Source of the DNA: Pseudomonadota bacterium
Lineage (GTDB): Bacteria; Pseudomonadota; Alphaproteobacteria; Kiloniellales; JACOMY01
Assembly (NCBI GenBank): GCA_029781795.1
Contig: JAKOWB010000072.1
Coordinates: 1 to 64,000, forward strand
Length of the DNA stretch: 64,000 bases
Direction: 5' to 3'
Under the pieces are notes generated by a model. It worked only from the letters and a program-made list of their open reading frames with translations, was not told the origin of the DNA and ran no database searches. The position numbers and the translations under genes were made by a program. This document shows, piece by piece, positions 8,436 through 15,859 of this stretch (its first letter is position 1; the number at the start of each line of letters is the position of its first letter).

Positions 8436-9290
8436 GTGAGCGATCGGAGCCTGAGCGAGCGCAGCGCGGCGGAAACGCGCGGCACCACGGCGGAACGCCG
8501 CTTCGCCGTGCTGAAGCGGCCGCGGCGCATCTGGACCGTAGCCTCGATCCATGGCGAGGCCGCGCTGGCGGACCGGCTGCACGACGCCTTGCTGCAGCGC
8601 TGGGAGCCCTTCGACCGCATCGTCTACCTGGGCAACATGATCGGCCGCGGCGCGGCGGTGCGCGAGACGCTGGATTCGCTGCTCGCCTTCCGTCGCACCG
8701 TGCTGGCGGTGCCGCACGCCATCCCCGAGGACATCGTCTACCTGCGCGGCGGCCAGGAGGAGATGTGGCAGAAGCTGCTGCAGCTCCAGTTCGCCACCGA
8801 CCCGCGCGCCGTGCTGAAGTGGATGCTGGACCACGGCGCCGGCGCCACGCTGGAGGCCTATGGCGGGCGTCCCGGCGACGGGCTGAACGAGGCGCGCCAC
8901 GGGCCGCTGGCCATCACGCGCTGGACCTCGGCGCTGCGCCAGACGATGCAGAAGTATCCAGGCCACTTCCAGGTGCTGGCCGAGTTGCGGCGCGCCGCCT
9001 ACAGCGACGACCATGCCCTGCTCTTCGTCAACGCCGGCCTGGATCCCTCGCGCCCGCTGGAGGCGCAGGCCGATTCCTTCTGGTGGGGTCATCCGGCCTT
9101 CGCTGGCCTGGCCGAGCCCTTCGGCGATTTCCGCCGCGTGGTGCGCGGCTTCGACCTGCGCCGGCCCGGCCTGGAGCGCGGCCCCGTGGTCCTGACCCTC
9201 GACGGCGGCGCCGGCTTCGGCGGACCGCTGCTCGCCGCCTGCCTGGACCCCACAGGCGAGCTGCTGGACGAGGTCAGCATCGAGCCCTAG
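8436..9290 (+). CDS. metallophosphoesterase-fold protein lacking the metal ligands (putative pseudophosphatase)
   Basis: The 284-residue product (GTG start) follows the order of motifs of the PPP/ApaH-like metallophosphatases, but the metal-binding residues are replaced. GDxHG is ASIHG (Asp to S37, His39 kept). GDxxDRG is GNMIGRG (N67 and G70). GNHE is GGQE (G106, Q107). FVHAG is FVNAG (N199). The HGH motif is RGF (R237, F239). The flanking framework is intact (WMLDHGAGATLEAYGG, and GGPLLAACLD near the end), so the fold is probably kept. It is unlikely to be a metal-dependent phosphatase; a binding or regulatory role is inferred. It sits between carD and an rpoH paralogue on the same strand, behind the carD terminator. 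Confidence 0.75.
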   Translation: MSDRSLSERSAAETRGTTAERRFAVLKRPRRIWTVASIHGEAALADRLHDALLQRWEPFDRIVYLGNMIGRGAAVRETLDSLLAFRRTVLAVPHAIPEDIVYLRGGQEEMWQKLLQLQFATDPRAVLKWMLDHGAGATLEAYGGRPGDGLNEARHGPLAITRWTSALRQTMQKYPGHFQVLAELRRAAYSDDHALLFVNAGLDPSRPLEAQADSFWWGHPAFAGLAEPFGDFRRVVRGFDLRRPGLERGPVVLTLDGGAGFGGPLLAACLDPTGELLDEVSIEP

Positions 9291-9387
9291 GCCATCGCTC
9301 GCGGGTCTTTGATCGCCCGCTACGTGATCGTTTCCGCCTTCTGCCGCGTATCCCTTAATGCAAGACACGCGGTTGGGAGGTCTGGTC

Positions 9388-10284
9388 ATGTCCGTTTCCG
9401 CCCCTTCGCCCCACCCCGCGGCCCCGGGGCGCGCCGATACCGCCTTCGTGCGCCGCGCCATGCAGGCGCCGCTGCTGGCCCGCGACGAGGAGGCCGCGCT
9501 GGCGGCCGCCTGGCGTGGGCGGCAGGATGAAGCGGCGCTGCACCGCCTGATCGAAAGCCATACGCGGCTGGTCGCCGCGATCGCCGCGCGCTACCGCGCC
9601 TACGGCTTGGCGCAGGGCGACCTGATCCAGGAAGGCTGCCTCGGCCTCTTGCAGGCGGCCAACCGCTTCGAGGTGGAGCGCGGCGTGCGCTTCGCCACCT
9701 ATGCCGCCTGGTGGATCCGCGCGGCGATCCAGGACTTCATCCTGCGCAACTGGTCGATCGTGCGCGCCGGCTCCACCTCGCGGCAGAAGGCGCTGTTCTT
9801 CAACCTGCGCCGCCTGCGCGCCCGGCTGGAGCGCAACAGCGGCCGACCGCTGGATCACGAGGGCCGGCAGCGCATCGCCGCCGACCTGGGCGTCAGCCTG
9901 GCCGACGTCGAATCGATGGAGCTGCGGCTCGCCGCCGCCGACCTCTCGCTGAACGCGCCCATCGGCGAGGAGGGCGACAGCGAGCGCCAGGACCTGCTGG
10001 ACGACGGGCGCGATGGGCCCGAGGCGCTGGTCATGGCGCTGGCCGACGGCAGCCGCCGCAGCCGCTGGCTGGCCGAGGCGATCCGCGCCTTGCCGGCGCG
10101 CGAGCGCGCCATCATCGAGCAGCGCCGCCTGGTCGAGGAGGCACCGACGCTGGAGGACCTGGGACGGGCCATGGGAGTCTCGAAGGAGCGCGTGCGCCAG
10201 CTCGAGAGCCGGGCGCTCGGGCGCCTCAAGGCCGCGCTTACGCGCCGGGTCGAGCGCGAGGAGGACCTGCTGGTCGAGGCCTGA
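9388..10284 (+). CDS. rpoH: RNA polymerase sigma-32 family factor (RpoH paralogue)
   Basis: I chose the ATG at 9388 because GGGAGG sits seven bases upstream, giving 298 residues. Region 2 carries DLIQEGCLGLLQAANRFE and RFATYAAWWIRAAIQDFIL, the core-binding and -10 recognition segments. QKALFFNLRRLR is the RpoH box specific to the sigma-32 group. Region 4 has a helix-turn-helix (TLEDLGRAMGVSKERVRQLE) for the -35 element. Alphaproteobacteria often encode more than one RpoH, with roles in heat, oxidative or photooxidative stress. Whether this is the main heat-shock sigma or a second copy cannot be told here. It ends seven bases before the converging MscS gene. Confidence 0.93.
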   Translation: MSVSAPSPHPAAPGRADTAFVRRAMQAPLLARDEEAALAAAWRGRQDEAALHRLIESHTRLVAAIAARYRAYGLAQGDLIQEGCLGLLQAANRFEVERGVRFATYAAWWIRAAIQDFILRNWSIVRAGSTSRQKALFFNLRRLRARLERNSGRPLDHEGRQRIAADLGVSLADVESMELRLAAADLSLNAPIGEEGDSERQDLLDDGRDGPEALVMALADGSRRSRWLAEAIRALPARERAIIEQRRLVEEAPTLEDLGRAMGVSKERVRQLESRALGRLKAALTRRVEREEDLLVEA

Positions 10285-10291
10285 CGCGCAG

Positions 10292-12805
10292 TCAACTCGC
10301 CTTTGGCGGCTCCTCCTGCCGCGTGCGGCGGTCGAGTTCCAGCCGCAGGCGGTTGGCCTCGGCGATGGCATCCTTGAGCGCGTCGAGCTGCGGGATGTGC
10401 AGCACCTGCTGGGTGAAGGGGATGCCGATGCCCAGCTCGTCGAACTTCGCGGCGATCATGAAGCGCAGCTCGCTCGCCACCACCAGCGAATAGTCCACGT
10501 CGGCGACGAAGACCCGCACCTCGAAGTCGAGCGAGGAGGCGCCGAAGTCCTTGAACACCACCACCGGCGAGGGATAGCGCAGCGTGTTGGGCACCGCCTG
10601 GGCGCACTCGATCAGCGCCTGCTTCACCTTCTTGAGGTCCGTGCCGTACTCCACGCCCACCGCCACGTCGACGCGCCCGACCTTGTCCTTGTGCGTCCAG
10701 TTCAGCACCGCGGAGGAGACCAGCTCGCCGTTCGGCACGATGACCGAGGCGCGCTGGAAGGTCTGGATCTCGGTGGCGCGCACCGAGATGCGCTTGACGA
10801 TGCCCTGGTTGGCGCCGACCACCACCCAGTCGCCCACCTTGATCGGCCGCTCGACCAGCAGGATCAGGCCGGCGACGAAGTTCTGCACCACGTTCTGCAG
10901 GCCGAAGCCGATGCCGACCGAGAGCGCGCCGGCGATCAGCGCCAGGTTGGAGAGGTCGAGGCCCAGCGTGCCGATGGAGATCAGGATGGCGATCAGCACG
11001 CCGAGGTAGCCGACGCCGGTGGTGATGGAGTTCTGCACGCCGCGGTCGATCTGCAGCTTCGACAGCACCCGGTCGTCCAGCCGGCGCTGCAGGAAGCGGG
11101 TGATCGTCAGCACCAGCATGAAGGCGAAGATGGCGAGCAGGATGTCGGTCGGCTTCAGCACGATGCCGCCGATCGGGATGCCCTCCATCACCGCGGCGAT
11201 CCAGGACTGCACCTCGGCCCAGGCGATGCCGGAGACCGGCAGCAGCAGGATCACCCAGGCAAAGAAAAGGCAGATGTCGAGCAGCGCCATCGCGACGTAC
11301 TGGAAGAAACGCAGGCCGCGCTCGCGCGGGAAGAGCGTGCGGCGCCAGTGTGCGACGCGGCCGCTGCGCGCGGTGACGAAGATCTCCACCGCCTCGCGGA
11401 TGACGCCGCGCAGCAGCAGGACGGCGCCAGCCATGGCGACGCCGGCGAAGAAGAGCTGCCCGATGTAGCGCGCCAGGTTGTGATAGCCGAGGCCGGAACC
11501 CACCAGCGCCACCAGCGCAACCAGGAAGGCGAGCGCGCGCAGGCGCGGCCAGGCACCCTTCTCGCTCGGCGGCTCGCCCTCGACCGGCGGGGCGCCGTCG
11601 CTGGGCGGCGCGCCGCCGGAAAGGGGCGGGGGCGCGGCCGGTGCCTCCACGGCGGCCTTCGGCAGGGTCCAGAGGCGGCCGGGCAGCAGCGGCACCAGCG
11701 CCAGCACGGTCAGCACGACCAGCACGAAGAAGACCACAGCGAAGATCTCCGGCGGCACCAGGATGCCGTCGAGGATGCGGATCACCGCGCCGACGAAGCC
11801 CAGGGTGGCGGCCAGCAGCGCGATGCGCCGCATCAGCGGGCGCGCGTTGGCGTCGCGGATCGGCGCCACGCGCCACTGCGGATGCTCCGCCGCGCAGACC
11901 GCGCGCCCCAGTCCGGCGCAGAAGAAGAAGAACACCAGGCCCCCCGCCACCGCCTCGGCGATGGGGTTCAGCACACCGGCGAAGCGATGGTCCCCCATCG
12001 CGGCGATGAAGCCCAGCAGGCCCAGCACCGTGGCAATGGCCGGCATGAGGCCGCGGACCACGGCCTCGACCACCGCGGCGACGACGCGCTCGCGGTAGGT
12101 CGGCTGCTCCACCGCCGGCCGCGGCCCATAGCGGCGCCTGAGCCAGCGGCGCAGCGGGATGCCGACGCCGAAGGCCACCAGGCCGGCAACCAGCAGCAGG
12201 ATGCGCTCGTCAAGCGAGAGGCGCGGCCGGTCCTTGGCTGCGTCGGCGTCGAACAGCAGGTCGTGCAGATAGACGAGCTGCTGCGGAATCTCCGCCCAGG
12301 TCTCGGGCAGCAGCGGCGGCGCGCCGCGGCGGAACAGCGTCTCGGTGAAGATTGCCATGCGCTGGCTGTTGGCCGTGCGCAGCAGGATGTCGGCGCGCGT
12401 CGCCGCCAGCTCGGCCTGGCGCACGCGGGCATTATAGAGCGACAGCGAGTCGCCGAGGCGCTTGCGCTCGTTGGCGATGACTTGCGGCTCCGGCGGCTCG
12501 CCCTCTGCCGGCGGCGGCCCGAGCGCCTCGATCATCTGCCGGGTGACATCGACCGTGCCGTTGGCCGTGGCCGCCGCGGCGCGCGCCTGCTCGACAATGG
12601 CGAGCAGCGTTGCGCGCACCTCCTGGAATTGTTCCTCGTCCAGCGCTCCGGCGGCGACACGATCTTCCAGCTCGTCGAGCGTCAGCTCCCAGCCGGCCAC
12701 CTGGTTGTCGAAATCATCGGCCGCGCGCGCCGCCGCCGGCAGGAGCAGCAGCAGGCACCATATCAGCGTCGCCAGGAACCTGGCGGTGGTGTGGGCCGGG
12801 GACAT
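10292..12805 (-). CDS. large MscS-family mechanosensitive ion channel with DUF3772-like periplasmic domain
   Basis: The 837-residue product begins with a Sec signal peptide (residues 1-28, ending in AARAAD). A coiled-coil periplasmic region follows (~30-200), then a set of membrane helices (~200-600) and the C-terminal MscS module. The MscS pore helix and beta domain run from about residue 605, with GLQNVVQNFVAGLILLVERP, KVGDWVVV and IVPNGELVSSAVLNWT. This layout matches the large MscK/YbiO-like channels that release solutes on hypo-osmotic shock. The Pro/Gly/Ala-rich stretch near residues 390-415 is a loop between helices. Its stop faces the rpoH paralogue; the S4 gene lies 19 bases upstream on the same strand. 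Confidence 0.92.
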   Translation of the reverse strand: MSPAHTTARFLATLIWCLLLLLPAAARAADDFDNQVAGWELTLDELEDRVAAGALDEEQFQEVRATLLAIVEQARAAAATANGTVDVTRQMIEALGPPPAEGEPPEPQVIANERKRLGDSLSLYNARVRQAELAATRADILLRTANSQRMAIFTETLFRRGAPPLLPETWAEIPQQLVYLHDLLFDADAAKDRPRLSLDERILLLVAGLVAFGVGIPLRRWLRRRYGPRPAVEQPTYRERVVAAVVEAVVRGLMPAIATVLGLLGFIAAMGDHRFAGVLNPIAEAVAGGLVFFFFCAGLGRAVCAAEHPQWRVAPIRDANARPLMRRIALLAATLGFVGAVIRILDGILVPPEIFAVVFFVLVVLTVLALVPLLPGRLWTLPKAAVEAPAAPPPLSGGAPPSDGAPPVEGEPPSEKGAWPRLRALAFLVALVALVGSGLGYHNLARYIGQLFFAGVAMAGAVLLLRGVIREAVEIFVTARSGRVAHWRRTLFPRERGLRFFQYVAMALLDICLFFAWVILLLPVSGIAWAEVQSWIAAVMEGIPIGGIVLKPTDILLAIFAFMLVLTITRFLQRRLDDRVLSKLQIDRGVQNSITTGVGYLGVLIAILISIGTLGLDLSNLALIAGALSVGIGFGLQNVVQNFVAGLILLVERPIKVGDWVVVGANQGIVKRISVRATEIQTFQRASVIVPNGELVSSAVLNWTHKDKVGRVDVAVGVEYGTDLKKVKQALIECAQAVPNTLRYPSPVVVFKDFGASSLDFEVRVFVADVDYSLVVASELRFMIAAKFDELGIGIPFTQQVLHIPQLDALKDAIAEANRLRLELDRRTRQEEPPKAS

Positions 12806-12824
12806 GGGCGGCGATCCTGGGGCT

Positions 12825-13199
12825 TCACTCGTCCTCGCGCAACGCCCTCAAGAGGCGGCGCGCGCGCTTGTCCGGGGCCTTTGGCGGCGCCGGCGCGGGG
12901 GCCATCTTGCGCGGCAGGCGGTTCTCCTGGCTTGGCGGGGCCAGGTCCTCGTAGAGCGCGGCGACGCCGGGCGCGCCGACGCGCCGCTCGGCCAGGCCGA
13001 CGACCTTCCATACCCGGATGTGGTTGCCCTGCGGGAAGGTCAGCACGTCGCCGGCCCGCACCGCCTGGTGCGCCTTGTCGGTCGGCTGGCCGTTGAGGCG
13101 CACCTGGCCGCTGTCCACCAGCCGCGCCGCGGCGCTGCGCGTGCGACAGGCGCGGGCGTGCCACAGCCACTTGTCGAGCCGCGTCGCAGGACCGGTCAT
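12825..13199 (-). CDS. hslR: S4-domain RNA-binding protein, Hsp15/HslR family
   Basis: The 124-residue product starts TRLDKWLWHARACRTRSAAARLVDSGQVRLNGQ, the S4 domain fold (residues ~6-66) that binds structured RNA. The C-terminal tail is basic and rich in Pro/Ala/Lys. Hsp15 binds stalled 50S subunits carrying nascent chains after heat shock and helps recycle them. The ATG at 13199 overlaps the stop of a five-codon minicistron (ATGA), itself part of a repeat array between this gene and the helicase. This implies translation through termination and re-initiation. Confidence 0.9.
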   Translation of the reverse strand: MTGPATRLDKWLWHARACRTRSAAARLVDSGQVRLNGQPTDKAHQAVRAGDVLTFPQGNHIRVWKVVGLAERRVGAPGVAALYEDLAPPSQENRLPRKMAPAPAPPKAPDKRARRLLRALREDE

Positions 13200-13229
13200 G
13201 ACTTGCCGATCATGACTTGCCGGTCATGA
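13196..13229 (-). repeat. 14-bp tandem repeat creating two five-codon minicistrons between helicase and S4 genes
   Basis: On the plus strand TCATGACTTGCCG(A/G) starts at 13196 and 13210, with a partial third copy TCATGA at 13224. Read on the coding strand, the helicase TGA overlaps an ATG. That ATG opens M-T-G-K-S-stop (13227-13210), whose TGA overlaps the next ATG. That one opens M-I-G-K-S-stop (13213-13196), whose TGA overlaps the S4 start at 13199. The result is three consecutive ATGA junctions. Confidence 0.85.
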
Positions 13230-15743
13230 TTTGAACGTCAGGTCCCGCAGCTTGGCGAAGGGCGAGGCCGGATCGTGCGCCGCTGCGCGCTTCGGGCGCG
13301 CGGGGCGCCGCCGCGGCGGCCGGGCGACCCGCGGCTGCCAGGCGGCGATGCCGGCCTCCTCCTGCTTCTCGAAGCCGAGGCAGGCCAGCAGCAGGTCGAG
13401 GCTGGCGGCATCGCCGCCGGCCGCCTGCTCGAGCTGCGGCGTCACCACGAAGGCGCCCTGCTGCGCCAGGCGGCGCGCCAGCTCGGCCGCGCGCTCCAGC
13501 GCGTCTGCACGGATCGCCAGCGCCTCGTTGCCGCGCCGGAAGAGGCGATAGCCGATGGCGCGCCAGAAGTCCTCCGGACTGTCGCCGGCCAGGCGCGCGG
13601 CCAGCAGGTCGGGCGCCGGGCGCGGCGGCGCTGCCTGGCCGTGCTTCACGCCCCAGAGCAGGGCGCGGAGCGCCGTGGCGCGCGGCGAGAAGAGCGCCGG
13701 CAGGTAGAGGCTTTCCTCGCCGAAGGCGACGCCGAGCGCGGCGAGCTGCCTGCGCTCCCCCTTCTTCAGGCTGGCGTGGGTCGCGGCGCGGTCGCGCGGC
13801 AGGCAGCCCAGGGCCTCGACCAGCTGGAAGGCCAGGCCGCGCGCCATGGCCGGCAGCGGCGCGGCCGAGAGCCGCGCCAGGGCGCCCAGGCGCTGCGCGA
13901 CGTGGCGCTGGATCCAGAGCGCAAGGCGCTTCCTGATGCGCTCGCGCTGCGCCCCGTCGAGGAAGTCGCTGGCGAAGGTCTCCACCCCCGGCGTCAGCGC
14001 CGTGTCGCCGGCGACCAGACGCGCCACCGGCTGGCCGCGCCAAAGCAGGCGCGCGTCCTCCAGCAGCTGGAAGGAGGAATCCTGGTCCTGCTCGAGCGCC
14101 AGCACGCGCCGCGGGATGGCGTCGGCCAGGGCCCTGCGCACGGCGGTGGCGGCGAGGCGCCGGTCCTCGCCCTGGATGGCGGGATCGAGAGTCAGGTGGA
14201 AGCCTTCCAGCCGGCCGACGGCGTGGCCCTCGACCAGCACCTGGCCGTCGCCCTTGACGCTGCCCATCAGGCGGTCGCCCTCGGCCAGGCGACGGGCGAA
14301 GAGCGCGGCGCGGCGGTCGACGAAGCGCTCGGTCAGCGCCTCGTGCAGCGCGTCGCTGAGGCGGTCCTCGATGGCGCGCGCCTTGTCCTGCCAGTGCTGC
14401 GGGTCGTCCAGCCAGTCGCCGCGGTGGGCGATGTAGGTCCAGGTGCGGATCTGCGCCAGGCGCTGGGTCAGCTGGTCGATGTCGCCTTCCAGCCGGTCGA
14501 TGCGGGCGATCTGCCGCGCCACCCAGGGCTCGGGCAGCACGCGGCGGTCCTCGGTCAGGTGGCGGAAGACCTGGCCGACCAGGTGCGCGTGATGGTCGGT
14601 CATGGTCTTGCCGAAATCGGGGATCTGGCAGCAGTCCCACAGCAGCTGCAGCGCGGCGCGACCGCGCGCCCGCTCGGTCACCTCGCCATCGCGCGCCAGC
14701 AGCGCCAGCACCTGGTGGTCCACCGCGTCGCGCGCCCGGCGCAGCCAGGGCGAGGGCGGCCGCGCCTCCAGCGAGCGCAGCAGCGCCTGGGGCGAGGCGA
14801 AGTCGAGCGCGCGCGAGCGCCAGTAGAAGGTCTCCTGCGCCGGGAAGCGGTGCTGTTCCACCTGCTCGACGACCTCGGCGTCGATCTCGCCCTGGTCGTT
14901 GGTGGTGCCGAAGGTGCCGTCGTTCATGTGGCGCCCGGCGCGGCCGGCGATCTGGCCGATCTGCGCCGCGGTCAGGCGTCGCGGGTGGCGGCCGTCGAAC
15001 TTCACCAGGCCGGCGAAGGCGACGTGGTCGAGGGCGAGGTTGAGGCCCATGCCGATGGCGTCGGTCGCCACCAGATAGTCGACCTGCCCCTCCTCGAAGA
15101 GCGCGACCTGGGCGTTGCGCGTGCGCGGGCTGAGGGCGCCCAGCACCACGGCCGTGCCGCCGCGCTGGCGGCGGATCAGCTCGGCCAGGGCATAGACCTC
15201 GGCGGCGGAGAAGGCGATGACGGCGCTGCGCGGCGGCAGGCGGGTCAGCTTGCGCTGGCCGGTGTAGGTGAGGGTGGAGAAGCGCGGCCGGGCCAGCACC
15301 TCGGCCTCGGGCACCAGGCGGCGGATCAGCGGGCGCGCCGTGTCGGCGCCGAGGAAGTGCGACTCCTCCAGGCCGCGCGCGTGCAGCAGGCGGTCGGTGA
15401 AGATGTGGCCGCGGTCGGGGTCGCCGCAGAGCTGGATCTCGTCCACCGCCAGGAAGGCGGCCGGGCGGTCCAGCGGCATGGATTCCACCGTGCAGCAGAA
15501 CCAGCGCGCACCGGGCGGGACGATCTTCTCCTCGCCGGTCACCAGGGCGACCTGGTGGTAGCCCTTGAGGCGGGCGATGCGCTCGTAGTTCTCGCGCGCC
15601 AGCAGGCGCAGCGGGAAGCCGATGATCCCGCTGGCGTGGCCCAGCATGCGCTCGATGGCGTAGTGGGTCTTGCCGGTGTTGGTGGGGCCGAGCACCGCCA
15701 GCACCTTCCCGGCGGCGTCCTGCGCTCTCCGCTCGGCGTACAA
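13224..15743 (-). CDS. superfamily 2 RNA/DNA helicase of the SUV3/MgpS type
   Basis: The 839-residue product has a Walker A motif GPTNTGKT at residues 19-26 and a DEIQ Walker B box at 101-104. Further motifs are TDAIGMGLNLALDHVAFAGLVKFDG and the arginine-finger box QIAGRAGRH. These features place it with the SUV3/Mgp helicases that act in RNA turnover in mitochondria and alphaproteobacteria. The C-terminal ~250 residues are basic, ending in a Lys/Arg/Ala-rich tail that probably contacts nucleic acid. It is the first gene of a helicase-S4 pair whose products both likely act on RNA. Its stop lies inside the 14-bp repeat array. Confidence 0.92.
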   Translation of the reverse strand: MYAERRAQDAAGKVLAVLGPTNTGKTHYAIERMLGHASGIIGFPLRLLARENYERIARLKGYHQVALVTGEEKIVPPGARWFCCTVESMPLDRPAAFLAVDEIQLCGDPDRGHIFTDRLLHARGLEESHFLGADTARPLIRRLVPEAEVLARPRFSTLTYTGQRKLTRLPPRSAVIAFSAAEVYALAELIRRQRGGTAVVLGALSPRTRNAQVALFEEGQVDYLVATDAIGMGLNLALDHVAFAGLVKFDGRHPRRLTAAQIGQIAGRAGRHMNDGTFGTTNDQGEIDAEVVEQVEQHRFPAQETFYWRSRALDFASPQALLRSLEARPPSPWLRRARDAVDHQVLALLARDGEVTERARGRAALQLLWDCCQIPDFGKTMTDHHAHLVGQVFRHLTEDRRVLPEPWVARQIARIDRLEGDIDQLTQRLAQIRTWTYIAHRGDWLDDPQHWQDKARAIEDRLSDALHEALTERFVDRRAALFARRLAEGDRLMGSVKGDGQVLVEGHAVGRLEGFHLTLDPAIQGEDRRLAATAVRRALADAIPRRVLALEQDQDSSFQLLEDARLLWRGQPVARLVAGDTALTPGVETFASDFLDGAQRERIRKRLALWIQRHVAQRLGALARLSAAPLPAMARGLAFQLVEALGCLPRDRAATHASLKKGERRQLAALGVAFGEESLYLPALFSPRATALRALLWGVKHGQAAPPRPAPDLLAARLAGDSPEDFWRAIGYRLFRRGNEALAIRADALERAAELARRLAQQGAFVVTPQLEQAAGGDAASLDLLLACLGFEKQEEAGIAAWQPRVARPPRRRPARPKRAAAHDPASPFAKLRDLTFKS

Positions 15744-15859
15744 GGGGGCGGGCTCCTGGGACTGGCCGTCCCGCCCGGGCGCTCAAGGCACCCTTGCGGG
15801 CCGGCGGGGCTTATCTCATATCTGCGGCTTCAATATAGGCATTGCAGGAACGCGCCGCC

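Noticed and set aside
10013-13096. Very long plus-strand open frame (over 1000 codons) opposite the MscS gene
   Set aside because: It is antisense to a clear channel gene, its translation is rich in Arg/Gln/His/Asp typical of the reverse of GC-rich codons, and it shows no domain.
15786-15840. Possible RpoH-type heat-shock promoter for htpG (a CTTG, then CATATCTGCG)
   Set aside because: The two boxes resemble the alphaproteobacterial heat-shock consensus, but the spacing is about 20 bases after CTTG instead of 17-18, so I do not list it.
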